In this document: in pieces, positions 31,903 through 43,013 of the stretch
How the letters are laid out: each line of letters opens with the position of its first letter
Position numbering within the stretch: position 1 is the first letter of the stretch
NCBI RefSeq assembly: GCF_000472665.1
Contig: NZ_AXAC01000025.1
Span: 1-64,000 of the forward strand
DNA from: Acetobacterium malicum subsp. dehalogenans DSM 11527
GTDB lineage: Bacteria > Bacillota > Clostridia > Eubacteriales > Eubacteriaceae
Length of the DNA: 64,000 nucleotides
Direction of reading: 5' to 3'
The notes under the pieces: model-generated
The model's database searches: none
What the model was told of the DNA's origin: nothing
The model's input: only the letters and a program-made list of their open reading frames with translations
Made by a program: the position numbers and the translations under genes

Positions 31903-32553
31903 TTATCTCTGGATGATTTTTCTAAATTGTCCTATGTTCTCTTTCATATCACCTTTAAACAAACAGGATCCGGAAACAACCACATTGGCCCCGGCTGCTA
32001 CCACCTCTGTTAAGGTATTAAAATTAATCCCCCCATCAACCTGAAGGTCAATGTTCCGGTTGCCAATCATTTGGCGACAGGCTCTTATTTTGGCGGTACT
32101 GGCCGGGATATAGCTTTGTCCGCCAAAACCGGGATAAACACACATAATCAGGATCATCCTGAGTTGATCAAGATAAGGTTCGATCACCGTCAGGGATGTG
32201 TCCGGTGAAACCACCAGCCCGGGTCTGACCCCTTTCTTGACAATGGCATCCAGACACGCCTGGATATCCCCGTCCGATTCCACATGAACGGTGATAATAT
32301 CTGCTCCAGCATCAGCAAACTGGTCAATATACTTAAGCGGTTCCGTAATCATCAAATGGACATCAAAAGGAATATCCACCACCTTTCGCAGCTGTGCGAC
32401 CTGATCGGGGCCGATAGTGATATTGGGGACAAAATGACCATCCATAATGTCGACATGGAGATAATCGGCGCCATTTTTTTCTACTTCTTTGAGATCCCGT
32501 TCCAGATTGGCAAAATCTGCACTGAGCATGGAAGGTGCTATTTTAATATTCAT
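31903..32553 (-). CDS. rpe: Ribulose-phosphate 3-epimerase
   Basis: This 216-residue TIM-barrel enzyme interconverts ribulose 5-phosphate and xylulose 5-phosphate in the pentose phosphate pathway. Family motifs are IAPSMLSADF at the N-terminus, VDIMDGHFVPN with a metal-binding His/Asp, DVHLM, VYPGFGGQ and VDGGI. I start at the ATG at 32553 (MNIKIAP); an in-frame GTG lies nine bases upstream at 32562. Its place between PTS IIA and IIB genes suggests a pentose or pentitol phosphate as PTS product, but a second housekeeping rpe may exist elsewhere. Confidence 0.93.
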   Translation of the reverse strand: MNIKIAPSMLSADFANLERDLKEVEKNGADYLHVDIMDGHFVPNITIGPDQVAQLRKVVDIPFDVHLMITEPLKYIDQFADAGADIITVHVESDGDIQACLDAIVKKGVRPGLVVSPDTSLTVIEPYLDQLRMILIMCVYPGFGGQSYIPASTAKIRACRQMIGNRNIDLQVDGGINFNTLTEVVAAGANVVVSGSCLFKGDMKENIGQFRKIIQR

Positions 32554-32587
32554 TCGCTTCACTTTCTTTTATTTCCTGTGTTTTTTT

Positions 32588-33040
32588 TTACAAAAATGTC
32601 TTAATGAGATTATAAATGGTATAGGGGTCTTTTGCTGCTTTTATTTTTTTTAGCATTTTTTCATTTTGAATAATGGTAATAATGGTCTGTAATATCCTTA
32701 GTTGTTTTTCAGGATCATTGATGGCCAGCAAAAAAACAATCTGGACCGGAATACTCTCTTTGGGGTTTCCCATGCCGGCAAAAACAATGGTATTTTTTAA
32801 GGTAACAATAGAGATACTTTCTTTTAATACATATTTCGCTTCAGTATGGGGCAAAGCTACCCCTATTTTGGTGGGTAAACCAGTGGGAAAGGTTCGTTCC
32901 CTTTCCACCGCCGCTTCAACAAAATCTTCAGTGATACACCCTTGCTTAAGCAGCGGTCTGGCTGCTAAAGCAATGGCATCAAACTGATCATTGACCGTAC
33001 AGTTGACTTGAATGCGATCAATATGGATTAACGAGTCCAT
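32588..33040 (-). CDS. PTS IIA component (fructose/mannitol type, GatA-like)
   Basis: This 150-residue EIIA of the PTS_EIIA_2 family has phospho-accepting His65 in VALPHTEAKYV. Its ATG overlaps the gyrA stop codon (TAATG), so it is read from the gyrase transcript or coupled to it. This is an unusual position for a sugar-uptake component. With the IIB gene downstream and no IIC in view, it may serve a remote IIC or act in regulation. Confidence 0.87.
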   Translation of the reverse strand: MDSLIHIDRIQVNCTVNDQFDAIALAARPLLKQGCITEDFVEAAVERERTFPTGLPTKIGVALPHTEAKYVLKESISIVTLKNTIVFAGMGNPKESIPVQIVFLLAINDPEKQLRILQTIITIIQNEKMLKKIKAAKDPYTIYNLIKTFL

Positions 33041-35544
33041 TATTCTTTTTCAGTGGTGTCAACGAGTGTTATTTGATTTTCGCCTTCATCGTCGTCGAGA
33101 TCATCCACTGGATCCTCCTTATAAACTTTAGAAATGGTGGCAATGGATTCTTCCGGTTTTAATTTCATCAGACGGACACCCTGGGTATTGCGACCAACCG
33201 CGGTAATGTCATTGCCTTCCAGCTTGATCACAACCCCCTGATTATTGATCATCATGATTTCGCCATCTCGGCTGATCACACAGAAGCCCACCAGTTCACC
33301 GGTTTTCTTGGTGACCTTATAGGTTTGAACACCCTTACCACCCCGTTTTTGCGGACGGTATAAATCAGATGCACTGAGTTTTCCATAGCCGTTTTCACTG
33401 ACACAAAGGACAAACAGCTCTTCTTTGACAATATCCATCCCGACGACCACGTCATCTTCGCGCAGATCAATTCCCCGAACGCCAATGGATGTTCGGCTGA
33501 TCGGTCTTACTTCTTCTGAATTGAAGCGAATCGCATAACCGCACTGGGTTCCCATAACGATTTCTTCATCTTGTTCAACTAACCGCACATTGATCAGCTC
33601 ATCCCCTTCTCGCAAGTTAATGGCGATAATACCATTTTTACGGGAGGTGTCATACTCGGTTAAATCGGTTTTCTTGATAATCCCCTGCTTGGTCGCCATA
33701 ATCAGATACTTGTCAGCGGTGAATTCTTTGACCGGAATCATGGTGGCAATCTGCTCGCCTTCTTCCAATGGCAGGAGGTTGACAATGGCCGTTCCTCTGG
33801 CCGTTCTTCCACCTTCGGGAATCTCAAAGGCTTTTAAGCGATAGACCTTACCAAGATTGGTAAAGAACATCAGATAGTGATGGGTTGTGGTCGTAAAGAG
33901 GTGTTCGACAAAGTCATTCTCTCTCGTACTGAGGGCCGTGATACCCTTGCCGCCCCGTTTTTGTGAGCGGTAATTATCAGCCGTAATCCGCTTGACATAG
34001 CCAATATGGGTCATCGTAATAACCACTTCTTCTTCTTCTATGAGATCTTCAATTTCAAAGTCTTCAACATCGATATCAAAGTTGGTGCGACGTTTATCAC
34101 CATATTTTTCTTTGATCTCAATTAATTCTTCTTTGATAATATTGAGAACCAGCTGACCGTCCGATAGAATAGCTTTTAGTTTAGCAATGGTAAGCATCAG
34201 TTCTTTATATTCTTCTTCGATCTTTTCCCGTTCCAGACCAGTTAAACGCTGGAGACGCATATCCAGAATCGCCTGGGCCTGGACTTCGGAAAGGCTGAAG
34301 CGTTCAATTAATTGCTCCTTGGCTACTTTGCCATCGGCAGCCGCCCGGATTAACTTAATCACCTCATCAATATGATCGAGGGCAATTTTTAACCCTTCCA
34401 GAATATGAGCGCGAGCTTCGGCTTTTTTTAGATCAAAAATAGTCCGTCTGGTGATGATTTCTTTTTGATGTTCAATATAGTGAAAGAGGATCTCTTTTAA
34501 ATTAAGCACTTTCGGTTCATTATTGACCAATGCCAGCATAATCACCCCAAAGGTTTCCTGGAGCTGAGTATGCTTATAGAGCTGATTTAAAATAATCGTT
34601 TCGTTAGCATCCCGTTTTAAATCAATGATAATTGACATCCCTTTTTTCAGGTCGGATTCATCTCTTAAGTCGGAGATTCCTTCGATTTTTTTCTCTTTAA
34701 CCAGCTCGGCGATTTTCTCAACCAGCTTGGATTTATTAACCATATAGGGGATCTCAGTAATAACAATCTGTTTTTTGCCTTTTTTGGTTGTGACAATATC
34801 AACCTTACCGCGAACCTTAATCCGGCCCCGACCGGTGCGATAAGCACTTTTAATACCGGATTTACCGAGAATAATCCCGGCGGTGGGGAAATCTGGTCCC
34901 TTGACATGCTTCATCAGATCATCAATGGTAATTTCCGGGTCTTCAATAAAGGCCACGGTGCCATCGATGATTTCGCCCAGATTGTGGGGTGGAATATTGG
35001 TGGCCATCCCAACCGCAATTCCGGAGGAACCATTAACTAAAAGGTTGGGATATTTTGATGGTAAAACCGATGGTTCGGTTTCTGATTCATCAAAGTTAGG
35101 AATAAAATCGACGGTTTCTTTATTAATATCTCGTAGCAGTTCGGCGGCTATTTTACCCATTTTTGCTTCGGTATAACGCATCGCCGCGGCACTGTCACCA
35201 TCGACTGAACCAAAGTTACCCTGACCATTAACAATCAGATAACGAATCGACCACTCCTGGGCCATCCGCACCATCGCATCGTAAACTGACGAATCACCAT
35301 GAGGGTGATACTTACCGAGAACATCCCCGACAATACGGGCCGACTTACGAAATGTTTTATCGGGAGTTAAGCCCAGTTGGCTCATGGCGTAAATGATCCG
35401 GCGATGAACCGGTTTTAAGCCATCCCGAACATCCGGTAAGGCCCGACCTATGATGACACTCATAGCGTAGTCAATATAGGAAGTTTTCATTTCTTCTTCA
35501 ATATTGATCGATTTTATCCGATCAAATTCAATTATTTCTTGCAT
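33040..35544 (-). CDS. gyrA: DNA gyrase subunit A
   Basis: This 834-residue type II topoisomerase subunit cleaves and religates DNA. The catalytic tyrosine is Tyr124 in AMRYTEAKM. The quinolone-resistance region reads [17 protein letters not shown], with Ser85 and Asp89 at the positions of E. coli Ser83 and Asp87, so it has the quinolone-sensitive residues. The C-terminal beta-pinwheel has the GyrA box QKRGGKG, seen again in a degenerate repeat near RPQKRGGKG. An acidic tail closes the protein. It follows gyrB by about 20 bases. Confidence 0.97.
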   Translation of the reverse strand: MQEIIEFDRIKSINIEEEMKTSYIDYAMSVIIGRALPDVRDGLKPVHRRIIYAMSQLGLTPDKTFRKSARIVGDVLGKYHPHGDSSVYDAMVRMAQEWSIRYLIVNGQGNFGSVDGDSAAAMRYTEAKMGKIAAELLRDINKETVDFIPNFDESETEPSVLPSKYPNLLVNGSSGIAVGMATNIPPHNLGEIIDGTVAFIEDPEITIDDLMKHVKGPDFPTAGIILGKSGIKSAYRTGRGRIKVRGKVDIVTTKKGKKQIVITEIPYMVNKSKLVEKIAELVKEKKIEGISDLRDESDLKKGMSIIIDLKRDANETIILNQLYKHTQLQETFGVIMLALVNNEPKVLNLKEILFHYIEHQKEIITRRTIFDLKKAEARAHILEGLKIALDHIDEVIKLIRAAADGKVAKEQLIERFSLSEVQAQAILDMRLQRLTGLEREKIEEEYKELMLTIAKLKAILSDGQLVLNIIKEELIEIKEKYGDKRRTNFDIDVEDFEIEDLIEEEEVVITMTHIGYVKRITADNYRSQKRGGKGITALSTRENDFVEHLFTTTTHHYLMFFTNLGKVYRLKAFEIPEGGRTARGTAIVNLLPLEEGEQIATMIPVKEFTADKYLIMATKQGIIKKTDLTEYDTSRKNGIIAINLREGDELINVRLVEQDEEIVMGTQCGYAIRFNSEEVRPISRTSIGVRGIDLREDDVVVGMDIVKEELFVLCVSENGYGKLSASDLYRPQKRGGKGVQTYKVTKKTGELVGFCVISRDGEIMMINNQGVVIKLEGNDITAVGRNTQGVRLMKLKPEESIATISKVYKEDPVDDLDDDEGENQITLVDTTEKE

Positions 35545-35564
35545 TTAACGTTACTCCTTCTTGA

Positions 35565-37511
<1,947 letters not shown>

Positions 37512-37514
37512 TTA

Positions 37515-38630
37515 TTATTTATTAATGATTACCTGGGCCTTACCCTGAACAATCTCAATGATGTGTCGGTTTTCTTGTTCACCTTTGCCATCGTTTAAGA
37601 TATCTTCGGTACAGGTGATAAATGCCTGGGTTTTATTTAAAAGCGAGAGAATGCTCTTGCGGCGATGTTCATCCAATTCAGAAAAGATATCGTCCAACAG
37701 GACCACCGGGTATTCTCCAGTGTTGTCATAATAGATCTCTATTTGGGACAATTTAAGGGAAATGGCGGCAGAACGCTGTTGACCCTGGGATCCATAGCGC
37801 CTGGCATCCTTTCCGTTAATTTGAATGATCATGTCGTCCACATGGGGTCCATAAATCGTGGAACCCCGTGAAATTTCTTCCTCCCGGCTGGATTCTAAAC
37901 GTTTTTTATATAAATTTTTTATTTCTGACAGTTCTTCCAAGGAATCGATAATATTATTCAGATAGGATAATGAAAGAGTTTCTTTGCCAAGACTGAGTAT
38001 TTGATGCAGATTATTTGCTTCCCGGTTAAGTCGATGGAGATAGCGAATCCGGTGATTCATTAACCGAACCCCGGTTTGAATAAGCTGATCATCCCAAACA
38101 TCCAGGGTCGTGATCAGGCTGGGTTCATAATGAATACTCTTTAACAGCGAATTTCTCTGATTCAATATTTTTTCATAATCTCTTAGAATATAGTGGTACT
38201 CTGGACGGAAGCCGGATATTTCCTGATTAAGAAACCGTCGTCTTTTATCAGGCCCTTCTTTGACAATTTTCAAATCATCCGGTTCAAAGAGGATGGTATT
38301 GAAAATCCCATTGATCTTATCTCTTTTTTTCACCTTGCCATCCAGTAAAAATTGGCGTTTTCCCTGATGACTTTTGGCTGAGAGGGTATGTTTGACCCCT
38401 TCGCTGACAACCCGGGCATTCATAAAAAAATCATCATGATCCCATTGGGCAAGTTCTGCCACATTTGAAGCACGATGACTGTAACCTCGGGATAAAAAAA
38501 ACATAGCTTCAATAAGATTTGTTTTTCCCTGGGCATTTTCGCCCATGATAATATTGATTCCTCTATGAGGTGTGATGCATTCATTTTCATAATTGCGATA
38601 ATGAATGAGTTTTAATTCTTCGATAAACAT
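37515..38630 (-). CDS. recF: DNA replication/repair protein RecF
   Basis: This 371-residue SMC-like ATPase helps load RecA at gaps with RecO and RecR. Walker A is GENAQGKTN at 30-38, the signature is near YGSQGQQRSAAISLKLS and Walker B is VVLLDDIFSELD. The start overlaps the S4-domain gene by 19 bases, as in many Bacillota origin regions. Confidence 0.95.
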   Translation of the reverse strand: MFIEELKLIHYRNYENECITPHRGINIIMGENAQGKTNLIEAMFFLSRGYSHRASNVAELAQWDHDDFFMNARVVSEGVKHTLSAKSHQGKRQFLLDGKVKKRDKINGIFNTILFEPDDLKIVKEGPDKRRRFLNQEISGFRPEYHYILRDYEKILNQRNSLLKSIHYEPSLITTLDVWDDQLIQTGVRLMNHRIRYLHRLNREANNLHQILSLGKETLSLSYLNNIIDSLEELSEIKNLYKKRLESSREEEISRGSTIYGPHVDDMIIQINGKDARRYGSQGQQRSAAISLKLSQIEIYYDNTGEYPVVLLDDIFSELDEHRRKSILSLLNKTQAFITCTEDILNDGKGEQENRHIIEIVQGKAQVIINK

Positions 38631-38851
38631 GGTTTCCCGATCCCTTTTACTTGCAGGGTATCATAATCTTCAATTTCTACCAGATCACCATCTCTTATTT
38701 TTTTATTTCGCTGGGTACACAACTCCCCGTTGACCCGAATCAGGCCGTCTAAAATCATCAATTTGACATCGCTGCCATTACCGACAATACCGGCATATTT
38801 AATCAGCTGATCAATTTTTATGAACTCTGTGTTAATTTCAATTATTTGCAT
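38612..38851 (-). CDS. S4-domain RNA-binding protein (YaaA type)
   Basis: This 79-residue protein is almost entirely an S4 domain (IKIDQLIKYAGIVGNGSDVK, GLIRVNGELCTQRNKKI, GD-VEI). Such proteins occur between dnaN and recF in Bacillota and probably bind RNA, perhaps the ribosome. I prefer the ATG at 38851, with GGGGAAAA upstream; an in-frame GTG lies at 38863. It starts the transcript S4-recF-gyrB-gyrA from the promoter at 38963-38991. Confidence 0.9.
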   Translation of the reverse strand: MQIIEINTEFIKIDQLIKYAGIVGNGSDVKLMILDGLIRVNGELCTQRNKKIRDGDLVEIEDYDTLQVKGIGKPCLSKN

Positions 38852-38962
38852 ATTTTTCCCCACGCATTATATTTTTGGCAAAAATGAAAGAGCATTACAC
38901 GAATCCCCTTTATTTATGCCAAAATTGATTAAATTTTTATATGTTTATCTGCGAATCAAACT

Positions 38963-38991
38963 ATTATAACATAAAAATAAAAAATAGTCTA
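38963..38991 (-). promoter_or_regulatory. Promoter of S4-recF-gyrB-gyrA
   Basis: On the minus strand TAGACT and TATAAT are 17 bases apart in a very AT-rich intergenic region of about 250 bases. Nothing else was recognised there. Confidence 0.5.
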
Positions 38992-39100
38992 AAATTTCAA
39001 CGAATCATTTGCATAATTCTGATCTTTTAAACTACTTTTAATGCTATTTTAAAATCACTGTTTTCTTTACTATTTTAAATCATTATTTTAGATTGCGTAT

Positions 39101-40213
39101 TTAATTTTCTTCAGCAATCCGAACCGGTAGAATTAAATAGATAAAATCATTACCTTCGATAGGAAGCAAAACCCCCGGACCAACTGAGGTAGTCATATCA
39201 ATCATCAATTCTTCTCCTTCAATCACCCGCAGAGCTTCAATCAGAAATTTGGAATTGAAGGCTATTTTTAAAGACTCGCCGCGGTTTTCAATCGGAATTA
39301 CTTCAAAAACATCGCCAATTTCGGCATTGGAGGTTAAAATCAGCTGATCCTGATTAAAATCCATTTTAATCAGGTTATTTTTGCCTTCCCGGGCCAGCAG
39401 TGCGGCCCGTTCGCTGCTTTCCAGCAGCAGCCGGCGGTTGACTTTAACCTGGGTGGCCTTTTCACCGGGAATGATCTGTTTGTAATTGATAAAGTCCCCT
39501 TCCAATAGCCTTGAAGTGAACTGGGTATTATCCATTTCAAAAAAGATCTGATTTTTGGAAAATTTAACCACCACATCACCACTGTAACTGGCCAGTACCT
39601 TATTGATTTCAGATAAGGATTTTGACGGAATAATAACACTGAGGTCTTCCGCTACCGGATTTTTTATTTTTCCGGATCTGAGGGCTAACCGGTACCCGTC
39701 AAGGGCAATCAAATTGATGTTATCTTCATGAAGCTCTATTTTAACACCAGTCAAAACCGGAATATTTTCATTGATGGCCACTGAAAACAAGGTACCTTTA
39801 ATCAGTTCTTTCAAAACAGCAGCATCAATAGTAAAAATATGATCGTCAATGACTTCCGGGAAATCCGGGAATTCTTCATCGGATAATCCTTTTAAGGTGA
39901 AATTAGATAACAGACATTCTATTTTTATTTGATGATGCTCATCACTTTCAAAGAAAATATCAGAACCGGACATTTTACGAATCAATTCACTAATGATCGA
40001 AGCCGTTAAAACAATTTCGCCAACCCTTTCCACTTCAGCCGGAATTGTAACTTCCACGCCGATTTCCAGATCGGTACTTCTTAATAATAATTTATTATCA
40101 GAGGCACTAAAAAGAATACCTTCCAATATTTTCATAGTTGTTTTTGATGAAACTGCTTTTTGAGCAATCGATAACGCCGCCATTAAACTTTCTTTTGAAC
40201 AATTGAATTTCAT
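39101..40213 (-). CDS. dnaN: DNA polymerase III sliding clamp (beta subunit)
   Basis: This 370-residue protein has three repeats of the clamp fold, beginning MKFNCSKESL and ending LPVRIAEEN; the C-terminal VRI-type end is typical of DnaN. The dimeric ring tethers the replicative polymerase to DNA. GGAGCG precedes the ATG. The intergenic region towards dnaA holds the presumed origin-unwinding site rather than a simple promoter. Confidence 0.96.
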   Translation of the reverse strand: MKFNCSKESLMAALSIAQKAVSSKTTMKILEGILFSASDNKLLLRSTDLEIGVEVTIPAEVERVGEIVLTASIISELIRKMSGSDIFFESDEHHQIKIECLLSNFTLKGLSDEEFPDFPEVIDDHIFTIDAAVLKELIKGTLFSVAINENIPVLTGVKIELHEDNINLIALDGYRLALRSGKIKNPVAEDLSVIIPSKSLSEINKVLASYSGDVVVKFSKNQIFFEMDNTQFTSRLLEGDFINYKQIIPGEKATQVKVNRRLLLESSERAALLAREGKNNLIKMDFNQDQLILTSNAEIGDVFEVIPIENRGESLKIAFNSKFLIEALRVIEGEELMIDMTTSVGPGVLLPIEGNDFIYLILPVRIAEEN

Positions 40214-40249
40214 AAATAATCGCTCCTTTTTGAATTTGAAAACCCCTTT

Positions 40250-40313
40250 TATATATAAATATATAGATTAAAATAATAGTAATAGTAGTAGGGGGTGTTG
40301 ATACTGTTAATAA
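40250..40313. other. Candidate origin-unwinding site: DUE, DnaA-trios and paired DnaA boxes
   Basis: In plus-strand order there is an AT-only stretch around 40250-40273, six triplets TAA-TAG-TAA-TAG-TAG-TAG at 40274-40291, a run of G ending near 40295, then two adjacent reverse-oriented DnaA boxes (40296-40304 and 40305-40313, each 7 of 9 matches to the consensus). This is the order described for the DnaA-trio basal unwinding system of Bacillus subtilis. A further perfect box lies at 40368-40376. The dnaA-dnaN gap is otherwise without genes. Confidence 0.65.
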
Positions 40314-40367
40314 CTCTGCAAATGAGTTGACAGTACAAAAAAACCGGAAAAAAACCGGGGGATAAAT

Positions 40368-40376
40368 TGTGGATAA
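40368..40376 (-). other. DnaA box (TTATCCACA) between dnaA and dnaN
   Basis: A perfect consensus DnaA box on the minus strand, about 60 bases from the paired boxes of the unwinding site. Confidence 0.8.
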
Positions 40377-40409
40377 CTGCTGCATTGCACCGACAGAGAT
40401 TGTGGGTTG

Positions 40410-41765
40410 TTAATTACCGTTGATTTCCCGTTCAATCCGTAGAATTAAGTTTTTAAAATCAGTATTGGTATCCATTTCTTCAGCTATTTTCTGACAGGCA
40501 TGGATTACCGTGGAATGATCCCGGCCCCCGAATTCTTCGCCAATCCGTGGCAGCGACAGATCGGTAATTTCGCGGGTAATATACATCGCCACCTGACGGG
40601 GCAGAGAAATGGAACGGGTTCTTTTTTTGGAATTCATATCTTCCACCGTAATATTGAAATATTTGGCGGTGACTTCCTTAATATATTCGCCAGTGATGAC
40701 AATATCTTCTTTTTTTCTAAAGATATCTTTCAGGGCATTTTTGGCTGAGTCCAGATTGATCGGCACCTTATGTAATTTTGAATAAGCAAAGACGGTCGTT
40801 AAAGCGCCTTCGAGCTCCCGGATATTGGAATGGATACTGTCAGCGATAAAACTCAGGACCTCGTTGGGGATCTCATCGCTGAAGGATTCGGCTTTTTTTC
40901 GGATAATAGCGATCCGGGTTTCAAAATTAGGGGCATAAATATCAGTAATTAGACCACTTTCAAAACGGGAACGGAGCCGTTCTTCTAGGGTTGGTATTTC
41001 TTTGGGCGGACGGTCACTACTGATAACGATCTGTTTATTTTCCTGGTGCAGGGTATTAAAGGTATGGAAAAATTCTTCCTGAGTTCCTTCTTTTTTTGCT
41101 AAAAACTGGATATCATCAATTAACAAGATATCGGCGCTACGGTATTTATTACGAAACGAAATGTTGGTTTTGTTCTGAATCGCATCGATAAAGTCGTTGG
41201 TAAACTTTTCACAGGATACATAAACCACCTTCTTATGGGGTGCATAGGATAAAATGTAATGACCGATGGCCTGCATCAGATGGGTTTTTCCCAAACCAAC
41301 GCCACCATAGATAAAGAGTGGATTATAACGTTCTGATGGTGCTTCGGAAACGGCTACACAGGCAGCATGGGCGAAACGGTTGTTTTCGCCGATAACAAAA
41401 CTATCAAAGGTATACTTGGGATTCATCGAGTTATTCTGATAATTTGATATTTTATCCTCTACATTGGTGATCGAGATCTGCGGTGAAGCGTCATTTTGGG
41501 GGATCATCGCATCTTCTTCTTTTAAAACGATTTTCACCTGGCCGGTTTTTCCGGTAACCTCAGCCAGGGCATTGGTGATTAAAGGAATATGTCGACTTTC
41601 CAGGATGCCTTTTTCGAATTCATTTTCTGATAGGAAATAATAGGTGTTATTGACGTAGTTTATGGGCTTTATTTTTAAGAACCAGGTGTTAAAACTGGTT
41701 GGACTAATATCCGGTTTGATAATTTCAAGTGCGGCATCCCATATTTTTTTAAAGGAAGTGTCCAT
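40410..41765 (-). CDS. dnaA: Chromosomal replication initiator DnaA
   Basis: This 451-residue AAA+ initiator has an N-terminal helicase-loading domain, Walker A GGVGLGKTH near 154-162, Walker B ILLIDDIQFL, and the C-terminal DNA-binding signature GGRDHSTVIHACQKI. I start at the ATG at 41765, with GGAGG 8 bases upstream; the longer frame begins with TTG inside that Shine-Dalgarno. It is transcribed away from the origin cluster from the promoter at 41842-41870, which is surrounded by DnaA boxes and so is likely autoregulated. Confidence 0.97.
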   Translation of the reverse strand: MDTSFKKIWDAALEIIKPDISPTSFNTWFLKIKPINYVNNTYYFLSENEFEKGILESRHIPLITNALAEVTGKTGQVKIVLKEEDAMIPQNDASPQISITNVEDKISNYQNNSMNPKYTFDSFVIGENNRFAHAACVAVSEAPSERYNPLFIYGGVGLGKTHLMQAIGHYILSYAPHKKVVYVSCEKFTNDFIDAIQNKTNISFRNKYRSADILLIDDIQFLAKKEGTQEEFFHTFNTLHQENKQIVISSDRPPKEIPTLEERLRSRFESGLITDIYAPNFETRIAIIRKKAESFSDEIPNEVLSFIADSIHSNIRELEGALTTVFAYSKLHKVPINLDSAKNALKDIFRKKEDIVITGEYIKEVTAKYFNITVEDMNSKKRTRSISLPRQVAMYITREITDLSLPRIGEEFGGRDHSTVIHACQKIAEEMDTNTDFKNLILRIEREINGN

Positions 41766-41806
41766 TAAATGAACCTCCAATTTCTAATAAATTTAAGTCG
41801 TGTCAT

Positions 41807-42044
41807 TGTGGATAAAATTTTAACTTATGCACAGAGAATCTATTTTAATGTGAATAGCCAAATAAATCAAGCAAATTATAAGAATAATTGTTGATAACTT
41901 AAAAAAGTTTTACCAACAAAAAAAGATGAAAATAAACGGAAAGTTGAAAAATATCGACAAGTTATCCCCAATTAATCCACAGAATCCCGAAATTTGTGGA
42001 TTAATTGGACAATTTCAGAGAACTTATCCACATTTCGGTTGATA
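41807..42044. other. oriC DnaA-box cluster between dnaA and rpmH
   Basis: The region is gene-free. Perfect TTATCCACA boxes are at 41807-41815 (minus) and 42024-42032 (plus). One- or two-mismatch boxes are at 41825-41833, 41889-41897 (TTATCAACA), 41962-41970 (TTATCCCCA), 41973-41981, 41995-42003 (TAATCCACA facing each other) and 42036-42044. Strong AT bias continues to about 42180. With the second group at 40296-40376 this makes a two-part origin around dnaA, as in Bacillus. Confidence 0.9.
41842..41870 (-). promoter_or_regulatory. Promoter of dnaA
   Basis: On the minus strand TTGATT and TAAAAT are 17 bases apart. DnaA boxes flank it closely on both sides. Confidence 0.6.
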
Positions 42045-42133
42045 AACCTAGTATAACAAATTGTGGGGAGGCATTCAATATAATTAAAATAAACATAAAG
42101 CTTGCGAAAACGCCCCAGATTTGATAATATGAC

Positions 42134-42162
42134 TTGACATAAAATAAGCGAGATTATATAAT
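42134..42162 (+). promoter_or_regulatory. Consensus promoter of rpmH-rnpA
   Basis: TTGACA and TATAAT, both perfect, are 17 bases apart, about 65 bases before rpmH. Confidence 0.88.
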
Positions 42163-42228
42163 TCTAGGGTAAAAGTCTTATTTGCTTATAAACAAATGAA
42201 TATAAAGTATTAGTCAGGGGGTGTCGAA

Positions 42229-42363
42229 GTGAAAAGAACTTATCAACCAAAAGTTAGACAACGTAAAAAAGAACATGGTTTCCGAAAAAGAATGTTTACC
42301 AAAAGCGGTCGACTTATTTTGAAGAAGAGAAGACAAAAAGGAAGAGAAAAATTATCAGCATAA
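42229..42363 (+). CDS. rpmH: Ribosomal protein bL34
   Basis: This 44-residue, very basic protein begins [20 protein letters not shown], the unmistakable L34 sequence, and ends KLSA. It starts with GTG at 42229, preceded by AGGGGGTG. It is the first gene of the plus-strand arm, directly after oriC, as in nearly all bacteria. Confidence 0.97.
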   Translation: MKRTYQPKVRQRKKEHGFRKRMFTKSGRLILKKRRQKGREKLSA

Positions 42364-42370
42364 TCCTTTG

Positions 42371-42400
42371 TAGACCGTTTTTCAAAAGCGGTCTTTTGTT
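42371..42400 (+). terminator. Hairpin between rpmH and rnpA
   Basis: AGACCG pairs with CGGTCT across a loop containing TTTTTCAAAAG, followed by TTTTG. It is a weak terminator that may set the ratio of rpmH to rnpA transcripts. Confidence 0.55.
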
Positions 42401-42424
42401 TAATAAAAATTAAGGAGAATTCCT

Positions 42425-42766
42425 TTGGTGAAAATAAAGTCCCTGAGTAAGGAAAATGAATTTAAACGTGTTTTTAAAGCTGGGGATGTGTTCGGAAACA
42501 AAGTCTTTGTGATCTATTATATTAAGAACGAAGCGAATACTAATCGTTTGGGAATAATAGTCAGTAAAAAAGTTTCTAAAAAAGCTGTTATTAGAAATAA
42601 GGTAAAAAGACGAATAAAAGAGGCATATCGTCTTAATGAAGATTCTTTTTCAAACGGTTATGATATTATTCTAATTGCTAAGGAATCCATTAAAGAAGTG
42701 CCATATAGTAGTTTGGAAAAATCGTTAAAACATTTGTTTTATAAGAAGAATCTCATGAGGCCATAG
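42425..42766 (+). CDS. rnpA: Ribonuclease P protein component
   Basis: This 113-residue basic protein helps the RNase P RNA process pre-tRNA 5' ends. The signature [13 protein letters not shown] lies near residues 57-69. The start is a TTG at 42425 with AAGGAG 7 bases upstream; the GTG that follows immediately is the alternative. It ends one base before yidD. Confidence 0.95.
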   Translation: MVKIKSLSKENEFKRVFKAGDVFGNKVFVIYYIKNEANTNRLGIIVSKKVSKKAVIRNKVKRRIKEAYRLNEDSFSNGYDIILIAKESIKEVPYSSLEKSLKHLFYKKNLMRP

Positions 42767-42767
42767 G

Positions 42768-42980
42768 ATGTTCAAGAAATTCCTAGTTTTAATTGTCAGA
42801 GGATATCAGAAATTTATTTCGCCTCTGTTAGGAAATAATTGTCGTTTCAGTCCCACTTGTTCAGAGTATTTTATTTTGGCCGTTGAAAAATACGGTGTCA
42901 TAAAGGGAAGCTATTTGGGTGGAAAACGCATTCTTAGATGCCATCCTTTTAATCCCGGGGGATATGATCCCCTTCCTTAG
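42768..42980 (+). CDS. yidD: Membrane protein insertion efficiency factor YidD
   Basis: This 70-residue protein has an N-terminal amphipathic helix and the family core [21 protein letters not shown] and [12 protein letters not shown]. It aids YidC-dependent insertion at the inner membrane face. It is in the standard position between rnpA and yidC. Confidence 0.95.
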   Translation: MFKKFLVLIVRGYQKFISPLLGNNCRFSPTCSEYFILAVEKYGVIKGSYLGGKRILRCHPFNPGGYDPLP

Positions 42981-43013
42981 AACGTTAGGGAGAAGAACTT
43001 AAGGAGTTAATGA

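Noticed and set aside
40321-40362. Terminator after dnaA formed by repeated CCGG and T runs
   Set aside because: CCGG followed by seven T occurs twice, but the possible stem is only four bases, too weak to call.
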